From positions 13,202,501-13,266,500 of the forward strand of contig NC_135384.1 in the NCBI RefSeq assembly GCF_049243985.1: a stretch of DNA of 64,000 bases, given 5' to 3'. Below, one piece after another: positions 9,801 to 20,800 of this stretch; the stretch's first letter is position 1; each line of letters begins with the position of its first letter. The DNA comes from Paroedura picta. Taxonomy: Eukaryota; Chordata; Lepidosauria; Squamata; Gekkonidae. A program made the translations under genes and the position numbers. The notes below the pieces were generated by a model. It made no database searches. It was not told the DNA's origin and worked only from the letters and a program-made list of their open reading frames with translations.

Positions 9801-12417
9801 AATGCCTTAGTCAGGGGCTGTTAAAGGCTCTGTTTCAGCAGGCCTGAAGGGAGGGGGAGGGAGCGAACTCACCAGCCTCCCACCAGCTCTGTCAGTGTTC
9901 TGAGGCAATTTACAGTTGGACCCTACTGACCTCCTCTCCCTGCGGTGGTCAGGAGCAGACTGGCAGCGATGTCTCCTGACTGCCCCTGGCTGGGCTGGGT
10001 GAGCAGGTTGGGAGGTGCTTTGTGCTACCCTACTGGATGGAATTCTGGTCTGTCTTGGACCCATTATGCAAGGGGGTTTTAGCGCACATTCGGGGTGGAA
10101 TGGCGGCGACTAAAATCACGGATAACGCACGGAGCCGGCTGCAACCGGCTGCAGCTTCGGTGCATGCCGCCGAAAAAGCCGCGTCAGTGAAACGCGGAAG
10201 AAAGCGCAGCTTCCGGGTGAGCGGGGCGCAACCAGACGCGGCGCCCGGATCGGCGCGTGCATAATCGGTTACTCTGGGTTTTGCCGCCGTCGCGCCCCGC
10301 CCCGTGTATAACCGGTATGCGTCGCGTCTTCCCCCTCCGCGTTTTCCATGTGACCTGAAATCGCCGTTTCGGCGGCCGTGCATAATGGGCCTTGGTGAGA
10401 CCCCAATCGGAAGGTGCTTTACACCTTCTAATTGGCTCCTCACCCGACTGGCTGGAATTCTTGTCAGTCCATGGGCAAGGGGCCAATTGTTGGCCTGTTT
10501 CCTATCCTGGACTCAGGCCACCCCCCTTAGCCTTACTGTTTTATTTATACCACTTCCCGAGCACTTTACAGATATGTAATTCTGATGGAAAGCATTCAGG
10601 TATCCTGTTGCATATCTAGTGATCTCCAAAAGATATCCTGTTAGGCCCAGTCAGGGGCAACCCTCTTGTTACACAGGAGACTGACCAGTGATAACACCAT
10701 CTCTAGAAATATATTTTGTGAATGTGAAAAACCTACTCCTGTCTTCTGTCTATGGACAGGTGCAGCCCCTTTCTCTCTGCAATGACAGGTGCCAGTCTGG
10801 CTATAGTAAGAAAAAGAAAGAAGGGAAACCTTTTTGTTGCTATGACTGCCTTCCATGTCCAGAAGGGAAGATTTCAATCCTGGAGGGTAAGGGTTTGAAC
10901 ACACCAAGTTTGCAAAATATTTCTGCATCTTCTCCTAATATCACATTAAAAATAAATCATCCGAAGGCTGGTATTTAGTAATAATTACAGCTATAATATA
11001 TTTGAGGCTTTTAATTTTAGGTTTTTAAAAAAAGATTTGGAAGAGTGCTTCGGAAGAGTGAAGATGCAGGCTAAATGTTGTTGATATTACAGAAATTGGC
11101 ATGTTAACAATGAAACCTGTTTTCCATTTTGTTTCCAGTGGTGGTGAGTGTTGCAGATATGATACAACAGGCTGTTACAACCTCTGGGATATGTGTGATT
11201 TAGTGTGTTATATGTGCAATCAATCAAATGTTTAGGTGGACATGCTTGCATAAGGTGGACGTGCTACTGACTTCCAGGTTCTGAAATTAAAAGACACATT
11301 CAGTGATGAAGTTTAACTGACCAAGGACAAAAATCATATATGAACGGTGCTGTTCCTGTATCATTCATTAACAGGAATCAAAAATAATAATTGCATGACT
11401 TGTGGAAAGTTTCCATGTAACAGCCCTATGGACTCCGTAGAAATATAGATAAATGCAGTTCACTATAAAGAGGGCTGACATATCTCTATTCACATTTAAT
11501 TTTCAGATACCAATGACTGTTTTCAGTGTCCAGAAGATCAATATCCAAATGCTAATCAGAACTTCTGCCTGCAAAAACAAATAAGTTTCTTGTCTTATGA
11601 AGAACCTTTGGGTACCACTTTGGCCAGTTTTGCAATTTCTTTCTCTTTTATGGCAATTTTAGTGCTCAGGATCTTCAATAAGAACCAGGACACTCCCATA
11701 GTCAAAGCCAACAACCGGAATATCTCCTACATTCTCCTCATCTCCCTCCTATTCTCCTTCCTTTGCACTCTACTTTTCATTGGTCAACCTGGTAGGCTGT
11801 CATGTCTCCTTCGACAAATGACTTTTGGCATCATCTTCTCGGTGGCCATTTCTTGTGTGTTGGCCAAAACCGTCATTGTGGTTCTAGCCTTCATCGCCAC
11901 CAAGCCAGGCTCCAGGATGAGAAACTGGGTGGGGAAACGGCTGGCTATCTCCATAGTTCTTTCTTGCTCCTTTATTCAAACCTCTATTTGTACAGTGTGG
12001 GTAATAACTGCTCCTCCATTCCCAGATTTTGATGTGCACTCAATAACTGAAGAAATAATTCTGAGATGTAATGAAGGGTCAGTTGTCATGTTCTACTGTG
12101 TCTTGGGCTACATGGTTTTCCTGGCCATTGTGAGCTTCACTGTGGCTTTTTTAAGCAGGAAGTTACCTGATAGTTTCAATGAAGCCAGGTTCATCACCTT
12201 CAGCATGCTGATCTTCTGCAGTGTTTGGCTGACCTTTGTTCCAACTTATCTGAGCACCAATGGGAAATACATGGTGGCTGTGGAGATCTTCTCTATCTTA
12301 GCTTCCAGTGCTGGGTTGCTGTTCTGCATATTTTTCCCTAAATGCTATATTATTCTTATGAGGCCAGAACTGAACATGAAGGGTCATATTACAAGAAAAC
12401 AAAATGAAAGTCTTTAA
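3855..12417 (+). CDS. VMN2R: Vomeronasal type-2 receptor, gene A (6 exons, 878 aa)
   Basis: Class C GPCR of vomeronasal sensory neurons, expected to detect peptide or other water-borne cues and signal through Go. Exons: 3855-4072, 4978-5269, 6565-7425, 7822-8049, 10760-10886, 11507-12417; all introns GT-AG, phases 2,0,0,0,1. The start ATG at 3855 gives the signal peptide [19 protein letters not shown]; in-frame upstream ATGs (3792, 3819) exist, but C has only the equivalent of 3855. Venus flytrap is about residues 20-505 (NYKCD in exon 2, [10 protein letters not shown] in exon 4). The linker has nine cysteines ([18 protein letters not shown], then DCFQCP and one more). The seven-helix part is about 605-860 with [11 protein letters not shown] in loop 1, [18 protein letters not shown] in loop 2, and a short tail after [13 protein letters not shown] lies at 12468. 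No disabling change seen. Nearest relative is gene B. Confidence 0.93.
4431..4605 (+). repeat. Old tRNA-type SINE in intron 1 of gene A
   Basis: Body similarity (gagacttggtggcaat, gtagacaatcg, gatggaccag, gccagctt) to the common squamate SINE seen less degraded at 35205-35425 and 60856-61035. Its tRNA-like head is largely lost. Shared with B, C, psi-A and psi-B at the same place. Confidence 0.5.
4951..4977 (+). promoter_or_regulatory. (TC)n polypyrimidine tract and exon 2 acceptor of gene A
   Basis: The acceptor ATTGCAG is preceded by an uninterrupted TC dinucleotide run of about 20 nt. Gene B has a shorter, interrupted tract and C another version, so a microsatellite is doing the job of the splice-site pyrimidine tract. 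Confidence 0.6.
5660..5795 (+). repeat. Tandem GTACA-based minisatellite in intron 2 of gene A
   Basis: Repeated, partly palindromic units built on 'aaatgtacac' and 'tttgtgtacac'. The matching place in gene B (about 20090-20120) has only a single short remnant, so the array expanded in A after duplication or was lost from B. Confidence 0.7.
7555..7725 (+). repeat. Old tRNA-type SINE in intron 3 of gene A
   Basis: Degraded SINE with the head remnant 'ggaagtcctcaaatgcaatc' and the body 'ttcctgagaccctggagagc'. Equivalent copies sit in intron 3 of B (22310-22450) and, better preserved, of C (35205-35425). Confidence 0.5.
8100..8330 (+). repeat. Interspersed repeat fragment (family unknown)
   Basis: A stretch with 'tagggagtcc', 'caaacaggct' and 'ccatgcc' shared with 23200-23420 in gene B and, more loosely (roughly 70 percent by eye), with 52250-52380 upstream of gene E. 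It behaves as an interspersed repeat; I cannot assign a family. Confidence 0.4.
8930..9130 (+). repeat. 5S-rRNA-derived SINE fragment in intron 4 of gene A
   Basis: 'cctggttaatccctggttgggggac' resembles the 3' half of 5S rRNA including its C-box region, and 'ctacagggtctccataag' followed by 'tgatggcac' matches the tail of squamate 5S-SINEs. It has diverged considerably and carries a poly-T run. Confidence 0.5.
10054..10395. mobile_element. CpG-rich non-autonomous inverted-repeat element, gene A only
   Basis: The element runs 10059-10390 (332 bp). Its ends are inverted copies of CCCATTATGCA (10060-10070 and 10379-10389), and it is flanked by CTTGG at 10054-10058 and 10391-10395. Gene B has a single CTTGG at the matching place (about 24094-24100), which is an intact empty site. 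The interior is rich in CG dinucleotides, unlike its AT-rich surroundings, and has no credible gene. It looks like a MITE-type DNA element with a 5-bp target duplication; superfamily not assigned. Confidence 0.75.
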
Positions 12418-13990
12418 AATGTCCAGAACACCAATACATTGAAACTTAGACTCACTGAAGGAAAGTGAATAAAATATTACTTGATTCCCTTAAACCTTTG
12501 CTTTCATTTGTTTGTACTGAGATGGCAGTCTATCAGTACTGAGATGAGTGTGTTCTGCTGTGATATTTACATCTTCATTTAAGAGTCAGCAGTGAAGGAC
12601 AATGGAGAAAGGACAGTGAAAAGGCATTGTCCTCCCATCCTGAACCCTGCTTAAGCTGAAGTCCTTTACAGCTAACATCAGTTACTAGTAAACACAGAGC
12701 TAGGATATCTTCTTTCTTGGTTCAGTTAAGACTGACCAAAATGATATTTGTCCTGATATGCTCCTCAAAGTTTGCTAGAATTGCTGAGAATCCCACACCC
12801 TCATAAGACAGAGATGTCTTATTTCTCGTGAATAAAATTTGCTTACATTTCAACTTCTGCTCATTACGGGTAAATAATGATTAATTTTGCCTTATGCGTT
12901 TTTCTCCCTAGTTAATTTTTCTGAGGTTACTTCTACTTCCACTTAAAATCTATGGAGAGTATAGATAAAGAGACAAGTCCATAACTGCTTGGTTTGTTAA
13001 AACAGGGTGATTAATCCCTTGATCCGTTAATTTCTGTGACTGTGTGTATAATTTTGTAAATTGACATCAAATAAGTAGTGGCATATAGTGTACAGATTTT
13101 TTCAACTTGTTTCATTTAGAATTTCCAGGAGCCCATGTGTCTCAAATTCAGCATTTTTGCAAGGGTGCTATGATGGCCTCTTCCACTTCTTTCCATCAGA
13201 AAATAATTTTCCCTCCAAAAAAAACCCTGTTCTTTTTCAGGCTCAACCATTCAATTGATTAGCAGGGTGGCATTTTTGCCAAGGAAGACACGGCTTGTGT
13301 TTTGATGTAAATATGGCTGCAGCTCTTTATTATATCAACCTCCAAAGAGTTGGCCTGACCTGACACAGTAAGTAGCCTGACCCCTGAACTGTAAGGTTGT
13401 TTAACCCAAGAGTCCTTGGACACCATGGGACCCACTCCATCCCAGCCAGGAGAACAGGTCCTCCACGTCTGGAATCCATCAGCAAGAAGTGACCCTATTG
13501 AGACCCACCAGGCGTCCACCTCACTTTGGTGCCTTGTGGGTCACTCAGCTATGAGCCCCTCGCCATTCAGCCAGGTAGGCCACGCTCGATCACAGCCGGT
13601 CTCCTTAATTAGACCCACAACCCCAGGGAGCCCCAGTACGAAGATTGGGCTATAACAACAGCTACATAATTCTATGTCACTGGGAACTCCATTAAATTTT
13701 TGCTGCCCCTCGTACATCTCCCATTTGCCTTGAACTGCCTGGAAGCCCTAAAAACAGACCTGCCATCTCTAGGCATTCATTTTTAAAGCCTAGTTTTCAT
13801 GATTGCTTTTCTCAATGCTCATACTGTTCACCATTGAGGAAGACTAGAGTGCACTTTTGCTAAGGTGTAGTCAACATATTTTAATCAATACTTCCATTTC
13901 TATTTCTCTCCATCCCTTGGGAACATTGCTGGAACAAAACAAAGAGCAAAGCTATCATCTTGTGCTAGTCTATGACTGCAATAAAACTAA
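12418..13990. other. Intergenic region between gene A and psi-B
   Basis: The first 800 nt are the 3' flank of gene A (AATAAA at 12468) and match the flank of B nearly base for base up to the B breakpoint. About 13240-13670 is a repeat-like stretch with no recognised family. About 13700-13990 resembles the upstream flank of genes A-C ('agtcaacat', 'ccatcccttgg') and leads into psi-B. No gene seen. Confidence 0.6.
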
Positions 13991-14130
13991 CTAAGAGCAA
14001 AGCTGTCTGCTCACTGATATTCTGCAGAGTACTACCGAGGCATTGAATGAATCCAGTGAGCGTGCCGTTCCATTCCAAGATGTTCTACTAGGGAATGACT
14101 GAAGCACAACAAGATAACAAATGCTGGAAG

Positions 14131-15320
14131 ATGGTGGTATTTGTCACTTCAATGTTCATACTGCTTGGGCATGTGGCGTACAAATCTGTGTCAGTTCAAT
14201 GCTCGACTAGACACCCACTACCTATTGTTCACAAGTACTATCGGGCAGGTGACCTGCTCATTGCTGGAATTGTTTCTAATGTGTTTAAATTCTCTGATAC
14301 TTCCACATTTGAAGTGCATCCCTCTCCCAGTTCCTCTGATTCAGTTCTGTAAGAAGGATTTCTTTTCTCAATATTGCATTATTATATTATTTGCATTGTC
14401 ATGAATGGTTGAGCACATGGTTTACCTCCTAGTGAATCTTCACCTACAATTGCAATGGTTTCCTAAGAATATATCTGTGATCTCCTCAGTTTGGATGCTT
14501 ACATGACAAACAACCAACACAAACATTTGTAGACTTGGAGGTAGACTTCCAGATTTTGTTGTTGATTTAATGCCAGAATCTTGTCTCTAATTCAAGGAGC
14601 TTTTAGAACACACATTCACAGGACAAGTTTCCATTGTTGGTTGAACAGAAGCGTTAGTACAAATCAGAATGTTTGTCGTTTGAGAGGATGGACATGGTTA
14701 TAGCATGGTTATAGCATATACCATCTGCTTGGTATGTAGAATATCCTGGGTTGATTATTGGCTCATTCATTTAATGGATATGAGAGCACGTTATACAAAA
14801 GAACTCTGCCTGAAATCCGGGAAACCCCTGCTGCCATTATGAGTAGACAATCCTTGCTTTGATGGACCAAACGTCTAATTTCATATGTCAGCTTCAAATG
14901 CATCTGTATCTCAAATGTAAGAGTTCTTAATTCTTAGGAGCAGTCTCTCAATGTTGAACCTACTTTTAGATCTGTCTGTGGCATCCAGAACACATTGCAG
15001 ATTACAGATCCTCAGAATGATGCTGCAATAGCCATTTGAAGCCCTTTGTGAATGTATTGCTTGTCCATAAGGCTGTAAAGGAAGAGGTCTCAAAACCATT
15101 TCACTGCTAAATCTGCCATTTAGAGAAATCAAATGTTCCCGATGTAGGTGCCCTCTTAGGAATTTGGAATTTGTCTTCCTTCCATTTATTTGGTAAAACA
15201 GTAACTATTTTAGCCCAAGACAGAGTGATGACACTGCAATGAAACTTCCCTCCACTAAGGGGAGGTTCATTCCGAACTACAAGTGTGACCACAAGAACAA
15301 CTTAGTCACAGGATTCCAGA
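14131..15320 (+). pseudogene. V2R pseudogene (psi-B): intact exon 1, decayed exon 2
   Basis: Duplicate of psi-A. Exon 1 (14131-14348, 218 nt) is open with its donor intact and differs from psi-A exon 1 by only about three bases, one of them changing Arg to His. The exon 2 remnant (15203-15319) lacks the same 5' half as psi-A and in addition a stretch corresponding to 1308-1370 of psi-A, so the two copies have kept decaying separately. Exons 3-6 are absent. As with psi-A, exon 1 is phase-compatible with exon 2 of the downstream gene (B). Confidence 0.85.
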
Positions 15321-16129
15321 GATACACTGGCCTCATAGTTCATGGAATGACAACAAGCCATTAACGTTTCTTTTTCTTTTAGAAGAGATTTCATGGTCTG
15401 AAGGCAGAAATTGGCCTTTGTGAAATATCAGAGTCCAAGGGACATCACAGAATGAGGATATAGAATGGAGAGCCAAAATAATTAATAGATGTTTGTTTAG
15501 CTTTGCAGACTATAATCAATATGATAATGGAAAACATGTCCATGATCTCTTAGGGCTTGTGATTGTGAAAAAGTGACCTGTGATATGTTCTTTGTACCAT
15601 GAAGTTTTCATGTGGCAAAGCATTTTAAATGCCACCATGTCCATCATACCACCAAAATCATTTTTTCTTTTAATACTTATATTGTTTTACTAGTCTTTAC
15701 TATTGTTTTATAGTCTTATATTGTTTTACTAGGGGCCAATCCCATTGCATTCAGGAAAAAAATGGTTGTTAGATTGGGGAGCGGGTCGAATAACTCTACG
15801 GATGGCCTCTCCTTCCCCAGGACCTGGAAAGGCTTTAGGCTGGAGGCTCCGGGGAAGGGAACTCATTGGCAGGGGCAGCTCTCACACAGCAGGGATCTGC
15901 AGCTTCCAAGCATCAGAGGGAAGCGGAAGGAGGAGGGTAGGGAGTGGAAGGCAATTAGATGGCTGATGGACAGACAGGCAAGCTGGTTGGAGGAGGAGGC
16001 ACTCAGGGGCATAACATTCTCCCTTAGTTTGTGGTAAGCGCTGAGGACATGCTCCTCCTCCAAGGCGTTACAACCGCACTCGGGTCTCAAAGGGCATTAA
16101 AGCCTATATATGAATGTGGCCAGAATTTC

Positions 16130-17240
16130 TATGGAATTATAATGGGGTGACCATCTGGTTCTGTCTGATGAGGCTGGGGGATTCGGTTTCGGGGTATTTT
16201 AAACTAATAAGTGGTTTGCCCAACAGTGGCCGGCATGCTGGACTGCAGGGTTACTCTACCGGGCTTGTCCTTTTTTATTAAAGCAATGTAGAACTTGGAT
16301 CCTGGGGCTTTGTTTCTTGCTCAGAGGATGGTGAAAGACTGGGCCAGGAAGGCCCTGACAGTGTTTGAAGCCAGGAAATAAATTACATGGAATATTTTGG
16401 AAGGGCTAGTACAGCAGTTGATAGCAGTTTCTTCCACAGTGCATGAGGTGGATTTATTTAAGCCATGTTCACTTTGGAATTTCACGGGTCATACCACTGT
16501 GGTGAGTTTGTGGCACTGTTATGTTTTGCTGGAGTGTACACAGCTCTGAGAATTGAAGATGTGGAATTCGCCCATCATAGGCTCTTCATATGGGTGTGGA
16601 GGTTCAATACGGACCAGTTGGACAGAGGAGCAGTGGTGTGGCTACACAGGGAGAGCTATCATGCTTTATGCTCAGTTTGGAGCATTCCTGTGTTTTTAGC
16701 TTTGCAGTCTCCAGGTACGGGCACATACCTGATCAACAGGGCTGGACAGTGTCTCTCCATATTTCAGTTCACAGTCATGTTAAGGCAATGCCTGTGTAAT
16801 TTGGGTTTGAGGTCGGAATGTTATGGCACACAATCCTTCTGTATAGGGGCTGCCCATAGACATTTGAGGATGGGGACTATCTGCAGGAGATCATGTGGCT
16901 TGGATGTTGGAAGCTGCATGCCTTTAGGGCTTCCATCTGTCCTGGCATGTCTCACTATTTCCCCAGCCCTGGACTAAACCTAAAATTAACAAAGATATGC
17001 ATAAATTTGGGTAGGGATTGGGGGTGCAGTTGTGGAGTACCTAGTTGGTACCCCTGGTTCAGGGCTGATGGAATGCACCTCTCAGATTGGGGGTATGACA
17101 TTTGGGATCAGGGCGGCTCTTGCATCATGGCTGCAAGGCATGGGAGGGTTACCAGGAATGGGGGCAATTGGCTCTCGTCCAATGGCTGTTCTTATCATAG
17201 AGTTTCTTGTTATACCAAAAGCTACCATTGTCTCTTCTAA
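16130..17240 (+). mobile_element. Fossil DIRS/Ngaro-like tyrosine-recombinase retroelement (copy 2)
   Basis: Fossil. Duplicate of the element at 1970-3230. The recombinase-like region (about 16465-16900) is readable here, and further downstream a short stretch (about 17040-17100) resembles the DxxHLS block that ends SGNH hydrolases, a domain carried by the Ngaro subgroup. The RNase H part is mostly gone. The element has lost both ends and has several breaks. It was inserted before the A/B/C duplications. Confidence 0.7.
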
Positions 17241-17837
17241 GTAGATCTAGAAATCACTGGAAACTCTATGCTCAGAATTTGCACAAAGGATCCAATGTCT
17301 TATTTTTCTCTTTTTCCTGCAGGAACTTTGCCCCACCCACACCCCGTTCTCCTGGCCTTTGCCTTTCATTGCCTAAATGCCCTTAGTAACAGATCTCATT
17401 TGTGTCAGAGAAGGGTGTATGTAATCTCTACCATTTCACTTGTTAAAGCCTTGTTTTCTTGGTTGCTATTCTCATTGCTCATTAAAGTATGATTACCACT
17501 TTCATATCTAGTCAACATGTCGTCTTCTGTAAAGTTGCAGAAAGCATGTTCATCTGAGGAGGCAAATTACCTTCACTGTAATCAGCAAATTCATTCTTAT
17601 TACTTCCATTTTTCTTTCTCCATCCCTTGGGGTATCCAGTGATTACTAGGATCAGCACTCAAAAATCTTTCTCAGCCATCCAGAGCTGGAACAGGGCTGT
17701 TTATTCAGTGATTCTTTACACTGTACCATCCTGGCTAGAGAGTTTGCTTCCATCTCAAGATCTACTACTAAGGAATGCTGGAATGTTCAATATGTGACCA
17801 GATGAATTGCTGTCTACAAGAAAGATGTCCATGCAAG

Positions 17838-20800
17838 ATGGTGCTATTTGTCACTACCATATTAGTGCTGCTGGGGCAGGTGGCATGCAAATCTGTGTCT
17901 GTTCAATGCTCGACTAGACAACCCCTTCCTATTGTTCACAAGTATTACCAATCAGGAGACCTCCTCATTGCTGGCATCATTTCTCTTATTTCTCAGTTCT
18001 TAGATACCCTCACATTTGAAGCATGTCCTTCTGCCAGTTCATCAGATACAGTCCTGTAAGAAGGATTTTTCCCCTGTAGTATAGATCAATTAAAAAATAA
18101 TTAATGAAATGCTTCAGATATGATACTATGTGCATGGTTTCTTTCATACTGAATTGTTGGTTTTAAATAGATGAAATCCTTAAGCAAATCAATGTGATCT
18201 TCTTAGTTTTAATGCTTTAATTTGATGAATTCCAAATTAGGCTGTTAATTTAATGGTAGAATATCATCTCTGTTTCAAAGAGTGTTCCAGCTGTAGAACA
18301 TAGTTAAACAGGTAAAAGTCCATATTGAGTTCAACAGAAACTTTAGCCCAATCAATATGTTTGTACCTTGAGAGGAGGGGACAAGGCTCAGTAGTATTAG
18401 ATCTGCTTGGCATGTAGAAAATGTGGTTTTGATGCATGGCATATTCAATTAAAGGATCTTAGAGCAGATTGTGTTAAGGAAGAACCTCTGACTTATATCC
18501 TAGAGACTTGGTGGCAATATGGGTAGACAATCGTTTTTTTGATTGACCAGAAATCCGAGTCCATAGAAGCCAGCTTCAAATGTAGCTGTGTCTCAAATAT
18601 AAGTTTCCTAAATTGGAAAGAGGCAGCCTCTCAAATTTAGCACCCCTTGTGTACATTTCTCTAGCATTCAAAATTACAGACACTTTGAATGTAACTACCA
18701 TAAACGTTGGAAAAGTATTTTTGATTTTACTGCCTGTCTGTATGTCTGCAAAGGGAAAAAATTCAAAACCTGTTGAAACTGCTATCTGGAATAGCCAGAT
18801 CTTCCAGATTGTGGTAGCCCTCATACTTGTCCAGCCTCAGAGCAATTTAATTTGCTTCTCTTCATTTTATTTGGTAAAACAATATATTGCTGAAATGCAT
18901 GGAATGCCATCTTAAGTCAACTTGCTGTGATGCAGCATCTCTCTCACTCTCATTGCAGAGTATACATTCAGCTTTACCAGAACATCCTGGCTTTGGTGTT
19001 TGCTGTAAAGGAGATCAATGAACATCCTCAACTTTTACCCAACATCACTCTGGGTATCCACATCTACAATAGCTATTTTAGCCCAAGATTGAGCTATCAA
19101 GCAGCACTGGAACTTCTCTCCACTAAGGGGAGGTTCATTCCGAACTACAAGTGTGACAACCAGGACAACTTAGTCGCAGTGTTGGGGGGACCAAACTCTG
19201 ATTTATGTTTCTACGTTGCAGACATTCTGGGCCTTTTCAAGGTTCCACAGGTATATGGGCCTCATGCCATTAATATTTCCTTTGCTTATAGTAGAGGCCT
19301 CAGGGTCTGAAGATAGAAACTAAAAGGTAAAGTTAAAGATATTCCCAGTGCAGGCACCAAGTTATGTCTGACCCTTGGGGGGATGCCCTCCAGCGTTTTC
19401 ATGGCAGACTCAATACAGGATGGCCTTGCCAGTGTCTTCCCCAGTCATTACCATTCCCCCCCCAGCAAGCTGGGTACTCATTTTACCGACCTCGGAAGGA
19501 CGGAAGGCTGAGTCAACCTTGAGCCGGCTGCTGGGATCGAACTCCCCACCTCATGGACAGCTTCAGACAGCATTTCTACTGCTTACCACTCTGCGCCACA
19601 AGAGGCAGAAACTAGCCTCTAATAAATACCAAAGGGACATCCTACCTGCTGGCCAAGGAACCGAATAAGGGAGGAAAACATAATTCATGGAAAGATGTTT
19701 AGCCATGCTGATTGTTAATTGAAGCATTTTCTGTTTTGTGGAATACAGAACTGTGTTTCCATTGTTTAGTTGTGTACCAGAATAGAAGATTAACCCACTG
19801 CTTGACAGGTGTTGTTCCTTGTCTAGTGAAGTTTCATGTGACCTAGGCTCCAATACCTATTCGTCCATCATCCCTTTCCCTATTTAATCTGAATGCGCCC
19901 AATGCAGTGCAAATCTCAACAGTTGCTGAACCAATAGCCTACTCTTGCTTTACTAACTCCTTTTCCTTTGATGAGGTTGCAAGTTTTTAACGTATATTTA
20001 TTTAGAAAATACAGGAAAATGCTACTTACAGTTACCTATGGAAGTTACTATTTAAAAAACAGTTTCATAGAACATAAATGTAAGTGTATATTGAGAAGTT
20101 ATAGACTAGATATTATATGAAATTCATAATTAATAAACAATCCTGAGCCCCCTGACCCCCACCCAGCTTTTTGATTCTGTTGTTAGATACAATCAAGTAT
20201 TGGTCTCCAGTTTTTCCTAAATTCCAATGTTGATTTTTTGTTTATCAAAAAAGGTAAGCTTTGCCATTGTGTTGTAATCTTACAATGTATTTAACCAGTC
20301 TATAATATTGGGTGATTAATTCTTTTTCCTGCTTTTCTAGCTGGCTAGGAGCAATATACTGGGGAAGGCACTGGCAAACCACCCCATATTGAGTCTGCCA
20401 TGAAAACGCTGGAGGGCGTCACCCCAAGGGTCAGACATGACTCGGTGCTTGCACAGGGGATACCTTTACCTTTACCTTTACCTTTAGGAGCAGTATGTGT
20501 TGGACATATGTTATGAATTTTAGTTCTCTTTCATAACATTTATATGAAAATCTCTCCCTATGGCTTGCTAATTACCTTCAAATCAAGAATGATCGATTTT
20601 TGGGTTTGAAGACTCTTCTTTTGATCCTCAGTAGTAGTAGTAGATTATATAGAGCCTCTTGTGGCGCAGAGTGGTAAGACAGCAGACATGCAGTTTGAAA
20701 GCTCTGCCTGGGAGATCAATCCCAGCAGCCGGCTCAAGGTTGACTCAGCCTTCCATCCTTCCGAGGTCAGTAAAATGAGTACCCAGCTTGCTGGGGGGTA

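Noticed and set aside
10022-10486. Overlapping arginine-rich open frames on both strands, resembling a small GC-rich gene
   Set aside because: They fall inside the CpG-rich mobile element unique to gene A; no start context, splice pattern or homologue in B supports a gene.
13259-13655. Open frames on both strands between A and psi-B
   Set aside because: No domain, no splice partners and repeat-like composition; not called as genes.
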